49,863 nt of DNA from a virus. This document shows, one piece after another, positions 30,980-39,453 of this stretch. Under the pieces are notes generated by a model that did no database searches, had not been told where the DNA came from, and saw only the letters and a list, made by a program, of their open reading frames with translations. The first letter of the stretch is position 1. Each line of letters starts with the position of its first letter. The stretch is from positions 1-49,863 of the IMG/VR virus record IMGVR_UViG_3300047558_000027; one strand, written 5' to 3'. Both the position numbers and the translations under genes were made by a program.

Positions 30980-31954
30980 TTAAAGTTTTGCGAAAGCAGG
31001 CATTGGCATAACACCTGTTACTTTTGAAATGATGTCCTTATGGTCATCATACATTTCAATGCTGTTAAGTGCTTCAGTAAGTGGCACCCACTTGCACATA
31101 GCAGCATCGTCAGCACCATTAGCACGTGGCAATGAGTAGTCAGGGTTTGGGCTGATACGCATATACACTGCCATGGTGTTTCTTGGAATACCAAATGAAC
31201 GATTTGGATTATCGAACAATTCAGTCTTCACAATCGAGCCACGTAGAACCTTCTCAGGAACACGGACATTTGTTTCCTCGATTAACTCTCGGATTGCGCA
31301 GTCGAGAAATGTTTCTCGCTGATTTTTAAAACCTCCAGGAACTGCCCACGCATCTTTTCCTGGGCTGAACTTTCTTTGAATGAGAAGGACATGCCCCTGA
31401 CATTCAAGGACTGCATCTGCGCAGTTGAAGTTGAGGGTTTCTGGGAAGGGATAGTCTTTAAATAATTTCTTTTCATTTTGATAAAATTGATAATCACCGA
31501 GCACAGTCTCAGGCATATCAGGATCTTTTAAATCAAACATGCGTTGACGAATTTGTGTGGCATTCATATTATATTGCGCTTCAATACTTCTAAACTCTAG
31601 TTCTGGGAACCACTTGAGGTAATCATTACCTTCTTTCATGTGTCCAAATAGAATCGGTGAACCCATATTGAAGTGTTCAATTGTGGCGCGAACATCAGAC
31701 ATCCATTGAGTGTCTGAATATTTGTAATCGTTTAGTGGGATAATTTCGTAGTTGGTTATCCGAGCATTATGCAGCTTCAGGTGAAGCATTTGCTTACGTT
31801 CATCAAACGTCCAAGGGTTTTTAATACTACGACAGACGTTGGAAGAACCAACTAGGATGTACAGTTTTTGTACTTGGGATGCAGCCAAACCCAGTGCGTG
31901 GATATGACCTTGATGTGCGGGCTGGAATCGCCCAATAAAAATACCAGTTCTCAT
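30980..31954 (-). CDS. nadM: Bifunctional NMN adenylyltransferase / Nudix hydrolase (NadM-Nudix)
   Basis: A 324-residue fusion. Residues 1-160 are a NadM-type adenylyltransferase with GRFQPAHQGHIHALG (the H-x-G-H nucleotide-binding motif at the start) and MNATQIRQRM near 150. From about 180 a Nudix domain has the full box G-x5-E-x7-R-E-L-x-E-E-T (GGFKNQRETFLDCAIRELIEET). The first half makes NAD+ from NMN and ATP; the Nudix half may cleave ADP-ribose. This architecture is known in bacteria and in large T4-like phages. It is transcribed before nadV, from the promoter at 32006-32034. Confidence 0.95.
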   Translation of the reverse strand: MRTGIFIGRFQPAHQGHIHALGLAASQVQKLYILVGSSNVCRSIKNPWTFDERKQMLHLKLHNARITNYEIIPLNDYKYSDTQWMSDVRATIEHFNMGSPILFGHMKEGNDYLKWFPELEFRSIEAQYNMNATQIRQRMFDLKDPDMPETVLGDYQFYQNEKKLFKDYPFPETLNFNCADAVLECQGHVLLIQRKFSPGKDAWAVPGGFKNQRETFLDCAIRELIEETNVRVPEKVLRGSIVKTELFDNPNRSFGIPRNTMAVYMRISPNPDYSLPRANGADDAAMCKWVPLTEALNSIEMYDDHKDIISKVTGVMPMPAFAKL

Positions 31955-32005
31955 TCTTATCTCCTAAGAATTATAAGGATTGACTACCAACCCTTTTATG
32001 TATTT

Positions 32006-32034
32006 AGTATACTACATCTTTCGTTTAAAGTCAA
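32006..32034 (-). promoter_or_regulatory. Sigma70-like promoter (TTGACT-17-TATACT)
   Basis: Minus strand -35 TTGACT (32029-32034), 17-bp spacer and -10 TATACT (32006-32011), serving the NAD+ salvage genes. The octamer ACTAAATA (32001-32008), seen also near two virion genes, overlaps the -10. Confidence 0.78.
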
Positions 32035-32037
32035 GCG

Positions 32038-32065
32038 AAATTTTTGACCCTTCTTGCAACAGGGT
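32038..32065 (-). terminator. Weak hairpin terminator after gp46
   Basis: On the minus strand ACCCT (32061-32065) and AGGGT (32047-32051) frame a 9-base loop, followed by CAAAAATTT. The stem is short, so the call is tentative, but the position after gp46 and just before a promoter fits. Confidence 0.4.
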
Positions 32066-33777
32066 TATACGAGGATAGAGAAGTCATTACGTTTCTCAAA
32101 CTTAATAACTGAACGGAATTTATCGAACAGCTGATCACCCTTATGGCTGATAACAAAGATGTTCGTGTTCTCACCAACTTGATTCATCAGGTTCAAGAAG
32201 TAATCCGTACCTGCAGTATCAAGAGAAGAATCAAAGATCTCATCAAGGATTAGAAGGTTAGTGTTAACTGAGTTCTTCATCTTAGCAATTTGACGCCAAG
32301 TAAAAAGAATAGCCAAGTCAATACGCATCTTCTCCCCCTCAGAGAAACTTGCGTAAGTAAACTCGTCGCGATGACGAGACTTCACAATCTCATTAAATGA
32401 TTCATCAAGTTCAAAGTGGATGTAGGCATCCATAGCATTGAGGTATTTGTTAATCAACTTATTCATTGCTGGTAAATACTCACGAATAATCGCAGTCTTA
32501 ATACCAGTGTCCTTCAACAATACAGAAGCAACTTCTTCAATGTTTCGGTGTTCTTGAAGTTGGTTCTTCTGACTAATTTTATCTAACGCACTCTGAGCAA
32601 GTTCTTTTAGTTTAGACTTCTCTTCATCGATGTTAGTTGTGTCAGACTTAACCCTTTCGGTCTCAGCTTCAAGTTCTGTGTTTTGTTTGTTGAGTAAGGT
32701 GATCGTACTGTTTCTTGTAGATAACTCAATGTTCTTGTCGGTAATTTGTTCAACCACTTTGTTAATCTTAGATAACTTTTCATTGAGTCCAGTGAGTATG
32801 GTTTGGAGTTCATCAACCTTTGAGTTGTTGTCCAACATTTTCTGATTAAGGTCTTTGACAATACTCTCTTTGTATTCTTCTGCGATATCTTGGTTACAAC
32901 TTGGACATACGTCATGTTCGTTAAAAAACTCTGAGTGGTGCTCGCAAGTTTCGATCTTCTGGAGCAACTTTGACTTGAGGGACTTTGCTTTTTCAATGTC
33001 TTCAGATATAGTTTCCTTGTCAGCGATGCTTGCTTTAAGAGTATTGATCTCCGAAAGGATAGATTGGATCTCGCCCTCTGCATGTAGAATCTCATCATTG
33101 TTAGCAGATATTTTTGATAGTATGTTGTTGATGCTTTCAGTCTTTGCTTCGGCAATAGTCTTGATGATCGCTTGTTGCGATTCAACTTTATCCTTTGCGC
33201 TTTTAATTTCATTCTCAGTTTGTGTGATGGCATCCTTAGTCTCCTGCGCCTTTTCTTTCAATAATGAATTCATAGCAGAGAAGATACGGATGTCAAGAAT
33301 ATCCTCAATAACATCTCTGCGTTGACTAGATGGTAACTGCATAAATGGAACGAAAGAAGCAGAACCCAAAATAACAACTTGAGTAAATGTCTTATAGTTC
33401 AAACGAAGGATCTGTTGTTCTAGAACCTTTTGATAATCACGTGATGCTGCGTCTTGATTAAGCATTTCACCATCACACCAAATTTCAAACACATTGGGTT
33501 TAATACCACGAATGATTTTATATTCTTTACCAGCAACAGAAAACTCAATCTCAACTAAACAGTTTTTGCCGTTGATAGAGTTAATCAGTTGACCCTTGTT
33601 AATATTTCGAAATGGTTTTCCAAACAATGAAAAGCACAATGCATCTAAGATTGTGCTTTTACCTTCACCATTCTTACCAATGATTAAAGTTGTTGGTGAT
33701 TTATCAAGTAATACTTTGTTTGGAGAATTGCCTGTAGATAAAAAGTTCTTCCAGGACACGCTCTTGAATACAATCAT
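32065..33777 (-). CDS. 46: Recombination endonuclease subunit gp46 (Rad50-like)
   Basis: A 570-residue SMC/Rad50-type ATPase. It begins FKSVSWKNFLSTG, then Walker A GKNGEGKS (34-41). Long coiled coils follow, with a C-P-S-C zinc hook (DVCPSCNQDI) in the centre. FSEGEKMRIDLAILF (signature) and LLILDEIFDSSLD (Walker B) complete the ATPase. Its partner gp47 (Mre11-like) is encoded at 34600-35655. Together they resect DNA ends for recombination-dependent replication. Confidence 0.96.
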   Translation of the reverse strand: MIVFKSVSWKNFLSTGNSPNKVLLDKSPTTLIIGKNGEGKSTILDALCFSLFGKPFRNINKGQLINSINGKNCLVEIEFSVAGKEYKIIRGIKPNVFEIWCDGEMLNQDAASRDYQKVLEQQILRLNYKTFTQVVILGSASFVPFMQLPSSQRRDVIEDILDIRIFSAMNSLLKEKAQETKDAITQTENEIKSAKDKVESQQAIIKTIAEAKTESINNILSKISANNDEILHAEGEIQSILSEINTLKASIADKETISEDIEKAKSLKSKLLQKIETCEHHSEFFNEHDVCPSCNQDIAEEYKESIVKDLNQKMLDNNSKVDELQTILTGLNEKLSKINKVVEQITDKNIELSTRNSTITLLNKQNTELEAETERVKSDTTNIDEEKSKLKELAQSALDKISQKNQLQEHRNIEEVASVLLKDTGIKTAIIREYLPAMNKLINKYLNAMDAYIHFELDESFNEIVKSRHRDEFTYASFSEGEKMRIDLAILFTWRQIAKMKNSVNTNLLILDEIFDSSLDTAGTDYFLNLMNQVGENTNIFVISHKGDQLFDKFRSVIKFEKRNDFSILV

Positions 33778-34100
33778 TTATCTTTCCATTTCAAACCCAT
33801 AAACAAAGCAACCATCTTTTGATGAAGCCAGTTAGGTTTCTTTTTGTTGTAAAAGTAGAACCCTGTTCCAAGTTCCCAGTAACCAACACTATCATCTTCT
33901 GGTTTGAATGCGATAGTGTTTGAAACAGTTGACCAAGTAGTATATCCAGTTCCACCATTTGTTAGAAACTGTCCAGAACTACCCTCAATGCATCGTTGAC
34001 GATTGAGTTCTTTGGCATATAATCTACTAGGTTCATAATCCAATTCCAACGGAATCTGTTCCGTCAGTGGAAAGAAATACTCAATCTCAAGTTGCTGCAT
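33774..34100 (-). CDS. Conserved T4-like hypothetical protein
   Basis: A 108-residue protein starting MQQLEIEYFFPLTEQIPLELDY at ATG 34100, which overlaps the upstream TAA; a longer frame begins only at TTG. It is rich in Tyr, Trp and Gly (GGTGYTTWSTVSNTIAF, GYWELGTGFYFY). I associate the opening with a small protein encoded next to gp46/gp47 in aquatic T4-like phages, but no function is known to me. Confidence 0.78.
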   Translation of the reverse strand: MQQLEIEYFFPLTEQIPLELDYEPSRLYAKELNRQRCIEGSSGQFLTNGGTGYTTWSTVSNTIAFKPEDDSVGYWELGTGFYFYNKKKPNWLHQKMVALFMGLKWKDK

Positions 34101-34600
34101 TAAAATGGTATCCAATTATTTGGGTGAACTATATTTTGAACAGGGGTAATATTAAATTTCACCATGACCAAGTCATAGTCAAGATCCCATTTAATACTGT
34201 GTTGTTCATCGGTCTCTGGGGAGATTAATAGTAATCCTGTTTCAGCCAAAATGTTTTCCGAAGAACCATCAACCTCAAAAGAAACATGAGTATTATCATT
34301 TCCATTTAGAATGATATAACCAAAATAATTATTGATTAAATTTCGATTAGATTTATGATATACATCAGACCCTTTAGAAAGAATTAGAGAGTTTGCTTTG
34401 ATAAAATATCTATTGTTATTGGTGTTTGGCCAATTACAATAAAATCCACTTTGTATCATATCATACATATGCCAAGAAACATGATCGGCGAAACATAAAA
34501 TATTTTCTTGCCTATTATGATCAACAACATAGTCAATCATAACTTGATCAACTAATTGATTGTCTCTTGTTACAATATGTTTTAAATATTTCTTAGCCAT
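34100..34600 (-). CDS. Hypothetical protein, AT-rich gene between gp47 and gp46
   Basis: A 166-residue Asn/Tyr/Ile-rich protein; the DNA looks more AT rich than its neighbours, a possible sign of separate origin. The C-terminal part (TGLLLISPETDEQHSIKWDLDYDLVMVKFNI) resembles the last strands of a cupin or 2OG-oxygenase barrel, with a His in E-Q-H-S, but the first iron-binding motif is not clear. I would not assign an enzyme function. Confidence 0.7.
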   Translation of the reverse strand: MAKKYLKHIVTRDNQLVDQVMIDYVVDHNRQENILCFADHVSWHMYDMIQSGFYCNWPNTNNNRYFIKANSLILSKGSDVYHKSNRNLINNYFGYIILNGNDNTHVSFEVDGSSENILAETGLLLISPETDEQHSIKWDLDYDLVMVKFNITPVQNIVHPNNWIPF

Positions 34601-35655
34601 TAAACGACCTCAATATTTACTGCCTCAGTATACAGACCACGCATATAAGACTTAATTTTCTCTTTATCAACATCAGTTTCAACTGAATCAATGTAGTTAG
34701 CAAGAACAGAAACTGTGTCTTCTAAGTTAATCTCTTCATTGATTTCACCAGACTCAAATTCAGAAAGGTCTTCAACAATCTTAATTTCGTGGCAACCTTT
34801 ATTATATAACTTCTGAATGAATTTGTCAAATTTATAATAGTCAGTCTTGTCAACTACGATAAGTTTAACATATTTGTCTTTTAATTCTAACTGATCAAGG
34901 TCGATTGGTTCGACTTCTTTATCGGTGTATTCGAGTCTTTCGAACATTCGATAAGGATTTTCAATGAAGTCGAGTTGTCTTGTAGAGAAGTCGAACAAGT
35001 GGAATCCTCGGGGATCGTTATAATCCTGCCAAGTAAGTTCGTACGGATTTCCCAAATAGTAAATATTGCTGTCGTTACTACGATGATGATAATGACCACT
35101 AAAGACCATATCAAATTTGCTGAAAGTTTCTGCAGAAAATCCTTCATGACTTTCCATTCCTCTGTACATTGAGAACCCAGCAATTTCCAAATGCCCCATG
35201 CATAGTGTAGCTGTTGTGTTCGTTATCTCGTCAATACTTTGCGTATAGTTTTCTGGACAAATCCAAGGCAACATACAAACCTCAAAACCATTCACGTTGA
35301 TAGTCTTTGGGTCATCAATAACTTCAATGTTATTATATTCAGCCAACAATAAGTCAGGAGAGTTTACTTCATTAGTGTTCTTGAAATAAGTATCATGATT
35401 CCCAGCCAACATGTAAACAGTAATGCCACGCTCTTCCAATTTATCGAAGAACATTTTTTTGGCTCTATCAAGGGCATAGAAGTTGACGTATTTACGTCTA
35501 TCAAAAGTGTCACCAAGAATAAGAACAGTATCAATGCCAGATACGTCAAGAGTAGGAAAGAAAGTATTGTCATAGAATTTTTGAAAGAAGTCTAAGAACG
35601 CAACACTATCATTCCTAGCACCGAAGTGCTGGTCTGTAATAATCGCTACCTTCAA
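34600..35655 (-). CDS. 47: Recombination endonuclease subunit gp47 (Mre11-like)
   Basis: A 351-residue calcineurin-type nuclease. Metal-binding motifs are TDQHFG (Asp8, His10), LGDTFDRR, GNHDTY, CMGHLEI and FSGHYHHR, the standard Mre11 order. It ends with a Glu/Asp-rich C-terminal region. It pairs with gp46. Its 3' part includes a consensus promoter at 34801-34829. Confidence 0.96.
   Translation of the reverse strand: MKVAIITDQHFGARNDSVAFLDFFQKFYDNTFFPTLDVSGIDTVLILGDTFDRRKYVNFYALDRAKKMFFDKLEERGITVYMLAGNHDTYFKNTNEVNSPDLLLAEYNNIEVIDDPKTINVNGFEVCMLPWICPENYTQSIDEITNTTATLCMGHLEIAGFSMYRGMESHEGFSAETFSKFDMVFSGHYHHRSNDSNIYYLGNPYELTWQDYNDPRGFHLFDFSTRQLDFIENPYRMFERLEYTDKEVEPIDLDQLELKDKYVKLIVVDKTDYYKFDKFIQKLYNKGCHEIKIVEDLSEFESGEINEEINLEDTVSVLANYIDSVETDVDKEKIKSYMRGLYTEAVNIEVV
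34801..34829 (-). promoter_or_regulatory. Perfect-consensus promoter inside gp47 (TTGACA-17-TATAAT)
   Basis: Minus strand -35 TTGACA (34824-34829), 17-bp spacer and -10 TATAAT (34801-34806), inside the gp47 reading frame and 200 bases before its end. It would serve the following genes through gp46. Confidence 0.65.
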
Positions 35656-36650
35656 ATGAAACCTACCTTTCGCTCAGTTGGTTTGTTAGATTGTTTGTTA
35701 AAGATTTCAGCAATGCTATATTTCTTCTTACCTGATTCAACATCGCCAACGCCAAGACGTTTAGCCAAGATGACTGCTTCGTCATAATTCAGTTCATCAA
35801 ATGTAACAATATCAAAACAACGACCTGGACGAACCAACGCTGAATCGATATCACGGATAGATGGAAGGTTGGTAGAGAAGATCATCTTCTTACCTTTGGT
35901 AGTCACAAGACCATCACCCACATTAAGGAATCGGTGCATCATTGTGTTGCCATCGCTACGAGATTTCAAGAATGCGTCAGAGTCTTCAAGAACCATGACA
36001 CTATCATCACCCTCAATAAAGCGAGCAAAGAAACCATCCTTGTCGAGGATGCCTGAGTCATATGAAACAATTGCTGAAGAGTTTGTGTGGGCAAGCAAGC
36101 CACGAATGAATGTAGTTTTGCCAGTACCTGGAGGTCCAATCAACAACAAGATGTTAGCTGATGATTCCATATAACGATCGTAATATGATTCTAGAGATTC
36201 ACCTTTTAAGAAAGGGTACATCTCAGCAACTGGAAGTCGGTCGCGATTCAATGGAACATTAACTGATTGACCATCAGAAGAATAGATCCATTCAATATGT
36301 GATGTTACAATATCAAACTTTGCTTCAACCATAGCAATGATCGCATCAGCAAAATCAACATCACCATAAGCACGAACAGATGTAGTGTTGCTATTAACAT
36401 CAAACTTGATATAGTTATTTGTATCACGCTCAATGATAATACCATTAGAAGAATTTCCTTGGACATGAAGGTCATTCTTGAAGTGCTCTTCAGCCCACTC
36501 AGCCCAATGCTCTCTATTACAAAGAACATTAGTCTCACGGTGAATTGTGCGCTGTCCAGCATCAACACGACGCTTCAAAATCTCTGCGACGATTAGATCA
36601 TCAAAGTCAGAGGCGCCAAGGAAAATTTTATTTTGTTCAGTTTCGTTCAT
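35652..36650 (-). CDS. AAA+ ATPase (conserved in T4-like phages)
   Basis: A 332-residue ATPase from ATG 36650 (MNETEQNKIFLGASDFDDL). Walker A is GPPGTGKT in the middle; SVMVLEDSDAFL is Walker B, IFSTNLPSIRDIDSALVRPGRC is sensor plus arginine finger. The frame stays open to 36842, adding an Arg-rich stretch (RSRGRRGRRRSNTRTLKRY) that would overlap gp55, and the ATG at 36650 has only a weak ribosome site, so the start is uncertain. The 91 bases 36651-36741 hold no other gene. Role unknown; the position by gp47 suggests DNA transactions. Confidence 0.82.
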   Translation of the reverse strand: MNETEQNKIFLGASDFDDLIVAEILKRRVDAGQRTIHRETNVLCNREHWAEWAEEHFKNDLHVQGNSSNGIIIERDTNNYIKFDVNSNTTSVRAYGDVDFADAIIAMVEAKFDIVTSHIEWIYSSDGQSVNVPLNRDRLPVAEMYPFLKGESLESYYDRYMESSANILLLIGPPGTGKTTFIRGLLAHTNSSAIVSYDSGILDKDGFFARFIEGDDSVMVLEDSDAFLKSRSDGNTMMHRFLNVGDGLVTTKGKKMIFSTNLPSIRDIDSALVRPGRCFDIVTFDELNYDEAVILAKRLGVGDVESGKKKYSIAEIFNKQSNKPTERKVGFI

Positions 36651-36741
36651 AATTTTATTCAAAGGTAAAGCATTATCCCAACTATCCCAGCAATATCGTT
36701 TTAGCGTTCTTGTATTACTACGACGTCTACCTCTCCTACCT

Positions 36742-37365
36742 CTAGATCGGATCGGAGGGTAAGTCTTTACTTGCGATAATCCCAGATTCGATATCCACTG
36801 TTGGATCGATGTTGTCGAGGTTCCCATTATCATTCTCATCATTAATAAATGCGTTCAATGTATTTTCCATTTTTTTCTTGGCAGCTTTTTCTTTCTTGCG
36901 ACCAATGAAATCATCGAATGTATTATTTTGTTGCATAAACTCAAGATAAGCATTATGGAATTCACCAGTCTCATCCTGCTCTTGTAACTCAAACATTTCA
37001 AACGGCATGTTCTGAATCAACATACCTTTAATATAACTTTGTTTCTTTTCTTTAGCAATCCTACGAAGAAATGCGTAGTAAATAATTTGTGTAAAGTAAG
37101 CGAAAGGGTTCTTAGATTTAGAAGGATCAAAATTGTCGATGTACTGAATACAGTTTTCAATGCCATCCAAAATCATGTCCTCACGATAAGAGTAATTAAT
37201 AAAGTTGGGTTTGTATGATAGATGCGTTGCGATCTTTAAAATACACTCACCAATATAATTACTCACGATAGGTTTAGGTAAACCATTTTCTTTTGCGTGT
37301 TTTACTTTTTCTCGGTACTCTGTTATTGCTACTAGAAAATCTGCGTTGTTTACGTAATGAGCCAT
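36742..37365 (-). CDS. 55: Late sigma factor, T4 gp55-like
   Basis: A 207-residue protein. YREDMILDGIENCIQYIDNFDPSKSKNPFAYFTQIIYYAFLRRIAKEKKQSYIKG is the diagnostic sigma region-2-like core of gp55 (about residues 60-115). It directs host RNA polymerase to TATAAATA-type late promoters, with the gp45 clamp as activator. The promoter at 37401-37429 serves it. Confidence 0.93.
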   Translation of the reverse strand: MAHYVNNADFLVAITEYREKVKHAKENGLPKPIVSNYIGECILKIATHLSYKPNFINYSYREDMILDGIENCIQYIDNFDPSKSKNPFAYFTQIIYYAFLRRIAKEKKQSYIKGMLIQNMPFEMFELQEQDETGEFHNAYLEFMQQNNTFDDFIGRKKEKAAKKKMENTLNAFINDENDNGNLDNIDPTVDIESGIIASKDLPSDPI

Positions 37366-37400
37366 GACATTGGATTCTTCCTATAATTTAACATACTATG

Positions 37401-37429
37401 ATTATACGCTACACAATTGAAAAAAGCAA
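37401..37429 (-). promoter_or_regulatory. Sigma70-like promoter for gp55 (TTGCTT-17-TATAAT)
   Basis: Minus strand -35 TTGCTT (37424-37429), 17-bp spacer and -10 TATAAT (37401-37406). Its -35 lies in one arm of a 15-base inverted repeat (37420-37434 with 37462-37476); the other arm holds the -35 of a plus-strand promoter. Confidence 0.8.
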
Positions 37430-37466
37430 ACTTATTTTTAACTTGCATTTTGCAGTTATTTTAAAT

Positions 37467-37495
37467 TTGCTTTTTTATTTGACCACATGTATAAT
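37467..37495 (+). promoter_or_regulatory. Divergent plus-strand promoter (TTGCTT-17-TATAAT)
   Basis: Plus strand -35 TTGCTT (37467-37472), 17-bp spacer and -10 TATAAT (37490-37495). It mirrors the gp55 promoter. Downstream on this strand I find only a seven-codon frame (ATG at 37500) and then the antisense of the Sm-like gene at 37520-37987. The gap 37366-37519 otherwise holds only the inverted repeat. Confidence 0.65.
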
Positions 37496-37519
37496 AACCA
37501 TGTCGGGTTTGTTGATGAG

Positions 37520-37987
37520 TTAATGTCTAGTATCGTTTCCTTCTACGAACGATGTAACTAACTCTTCTGCTCTCTCCTCTGCTTCTTCCGACAAAGAGGT
37601 TAGCATCTCGATTCTACGCATTGCCTCTTCCTGAGTAATGCCTTCAGCCTGTCCCCAATACTTCTCTTCTGCCTCACCCTTTGGTTTAAACGAGGTAAAC
37701 TCTTCATGCTCTTGAACGATGCGTTGATAGTGGGGGATCATAATTTCTTTTAGACGCTTCACAAAAAGAATATTTTTCTTTTCAATCAAGAATGTTTTCT
37801 CGTCTGTAAATTGACAGAATGGGTGAGCCGTTACATGCTCTCTACCTTCACTAAGGACTGGGATTGATTTAATAACCATCGGTGAAAGAAGCTGGACATA
37901 CTCACTGTCTTCTTCCTCAAGAACTGCCATGACTTGTTCACCGCTGTTAAATTTTATAACAACATACATATCATTGTCGTCTAGCAT
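37520..37987 (-). CDS. Sm-like domain phage protein (putative)
   Basis: A 155-residue protein. MYVVIKFNSGEQVMAVLEEEDSEYVQLLSPMVIKS, then HPFCQFTDEKTFLIEKKNILFVKRL, suggests a small barrel of the Sm-like phage family, followed by a Glu-rich helical tail (about 95-155). A shorter relative is encoded at 15664-15966. ATG 37987 overlaps the uvsW stop. Possible RNA-binding role, inferred only from fold analogy. Confidence 0.65.
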   Translation of the reverse strand: MLDDNDMYVVIKFNSGEQVMAVLEEEDSEYVQLLSPMVIKSIPVLSEGREHVTAHPFCQFTDEKTFLIEKKNILFVKRLKEIMIPHYQRIVQEHEEFTSFKPKGEAEEKYWGQAEGITQEEAMRRIEMLTSLSEEAEERAEELVTSFVEGNDTRH

Positions 37988-39453
37988 AAATCTACCTCGA
38001 CTATTTTGATTTTAAATTCTTCTTCAGCATATGTTTTGTAACGCTCTGCTGCATGATTAAGCGTATGATTTTTCCAAGACTTCCAATGCAAGTCGTCAGC
38101 CAAATCAAATAAATTACATTTTGTTTTGCCATCTTTTAATCTCAACCCACGACCAATAGATTGTAGGTTGCGGATTTTACTTTTAGAGGGTGACGCAAAT
38201 ATTACATTCTCAAGAGAAGGGATGTTAATACCAGTGGAGAAAGTTCCAAAGGACGCAATAATAATAGCGTCAGTCTCATCCTCAGTTATATGACGGATCG
38301 CTTCACGATCAGCTGTTTCGGTTCCGCCATAAACAAAAAATACTTTTCTATCTTCGTGTACTTTGTTCTTGATAAGTTCGTAAAGAATCTTGCCATGCTT
38401 TTCAACGTATTGAAAAAGAACTAGCGTATTACCTTTAGAATTTACTGCCAAGTTTCGGATAAATTTATTTCTTGGTTCACAAGAAACTAGCCAATCCATT
38501 TCTTCTTGGTACGTTTTATTTTTACGATCCTTACGAATTTCTTCATTGTACTTCAGTATCACGCACATAATATTTAGGTCAGCAAGTTTCCCACTATCCA
38601 TTAATTTCTTAGTAGTAGTGACTCTGTGGACTTGACCAAATACACCCTCAAGAACTAATTTATGAACCTTCTTATTATCTAGTGTTCCAGTAGTTCCGAT
38701 ACGGTAGCGGATCTTATCCATCTTTTCCATAACGCTGGTAAGAGATTTCGCTTTAAAGTTATGCGCCTCATCTCCGAACATAACATTGAATTGAGCAAAC
38801 CAACTACGAGGTTGTAGGTATACTGATTGCCAAGTTGTAATTAAAACATCCTTGGTAAATTCCTTTGTGAAACCACTGTATAATTTTTGGCAGTGTTCAG
38901 AAACACCCCAGTTGTTTACTGTTGAGTAATCCTCAAAGTCAGTATATAACTGTTCAACTAAAGATGTTGTTGGAACGATGATGATACATTTACGTCCTGC
39001 GTTTAGATGCCAACGCATAATAGAGTAAATGATAAAAGATTTGCCAGAGGCAGTAGGTGATAGAAGTAAGGTTCTTTCCTTATCAATAGCAGTGGCCATT
39101 GCTTCTATTTGATAGTCACGGATTTCAATTTTGTCTGGCGTTTCTAATGCCTTAACAAACTTCTCTATGATATCAGTTGTGATGTTATTTGTGTGAGCAA
39201 CTTGATTTACATATTCAATACCGTAACCATTACTTACGGCAAACTGCTCAACATAAGGGACTAATCCAAGGTAAAGGGTTTTTCTTATTGAATCGTATAG
39301 ACGAACTTTTCCATCCCAGAGTCTTGCTCGGAACTGCGGAGTAAACCGAGCACCTGGGTATTCATATGTGAAGAAGTCGGCGAGTTCTTGTTCAATAGAA
39401 GCATCACCAAATATTCTTACATAAACTTCGTCTAACTTTTCAATCTTTATCAT
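37981..39453 (-). CDS. uvsW: UvsW helicase
   Basis: A 490-residue superfamily 2 helicase starting at ATG 39453 (MIKIEKLDEVYVRI), which overlaps the uvsY stop (TAATG). Motif I is SPTASGKS, motif II GDEAH, motif III GTTGTL, and motif VI IQSIGRGLRLKDG-like near the C-terminus. The N-terminal domain (about 1-100) with FRARLWDGKVRLYD matches T4 UvsW. It unwinds R-loops and remodels branched DNA, switching replication to the recombination mode. Confidence 0.95.
   Translation of the reverse strand: MIKIEKLDEVYVRIFGDASIEQELADFFTYEYPGARFTPQFRARLWDGKVRLYDSIRKTLYLGLVPYVEQFAVSNGYGIEYVNQVAHTNNITTDIIEKFVKALETPDKIEIRDYQIEAMATAIDKERTLLLSPTASGKSFIIYSIMRWHLNAGRKCIIIVPTTSLVEQLYTDFEDYSTVNNWGVSEHCQKLYSGFTKEFTKDVLITTWQSVYLQPRSWFAQFNVMFGDEAHNFKAKSLTSVMEKMDKIRYRIGTTGTLDNKKVHKLVLEGVFGQVHRVTTTKKLMDSGKLADLNIMCVILKYNEEIRKDRKNKTYQEEMDWLVSCEPRNKFIRNLAVNSKGNTLVLFQYVEKHGKILYELIKNKVHEDRKVFFVYGGTETADREAIRHITEDETDAIIIASFGTFSTGINIPSLENVIFASPSKSKIRNLQSIGRGLRLKDGKTKCNLFDLADDLHWKSWKNHTLNHAAERYKTYAEEEFKIKIVEVDLC

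Noticed and set aside
32855-33325. 156-codon plus-strand frame opposite gp46
   Set aside because: Produced by the coiled-coil codon pattern of gp46 (Ser/Leu-rich antisense); no independent evidence.
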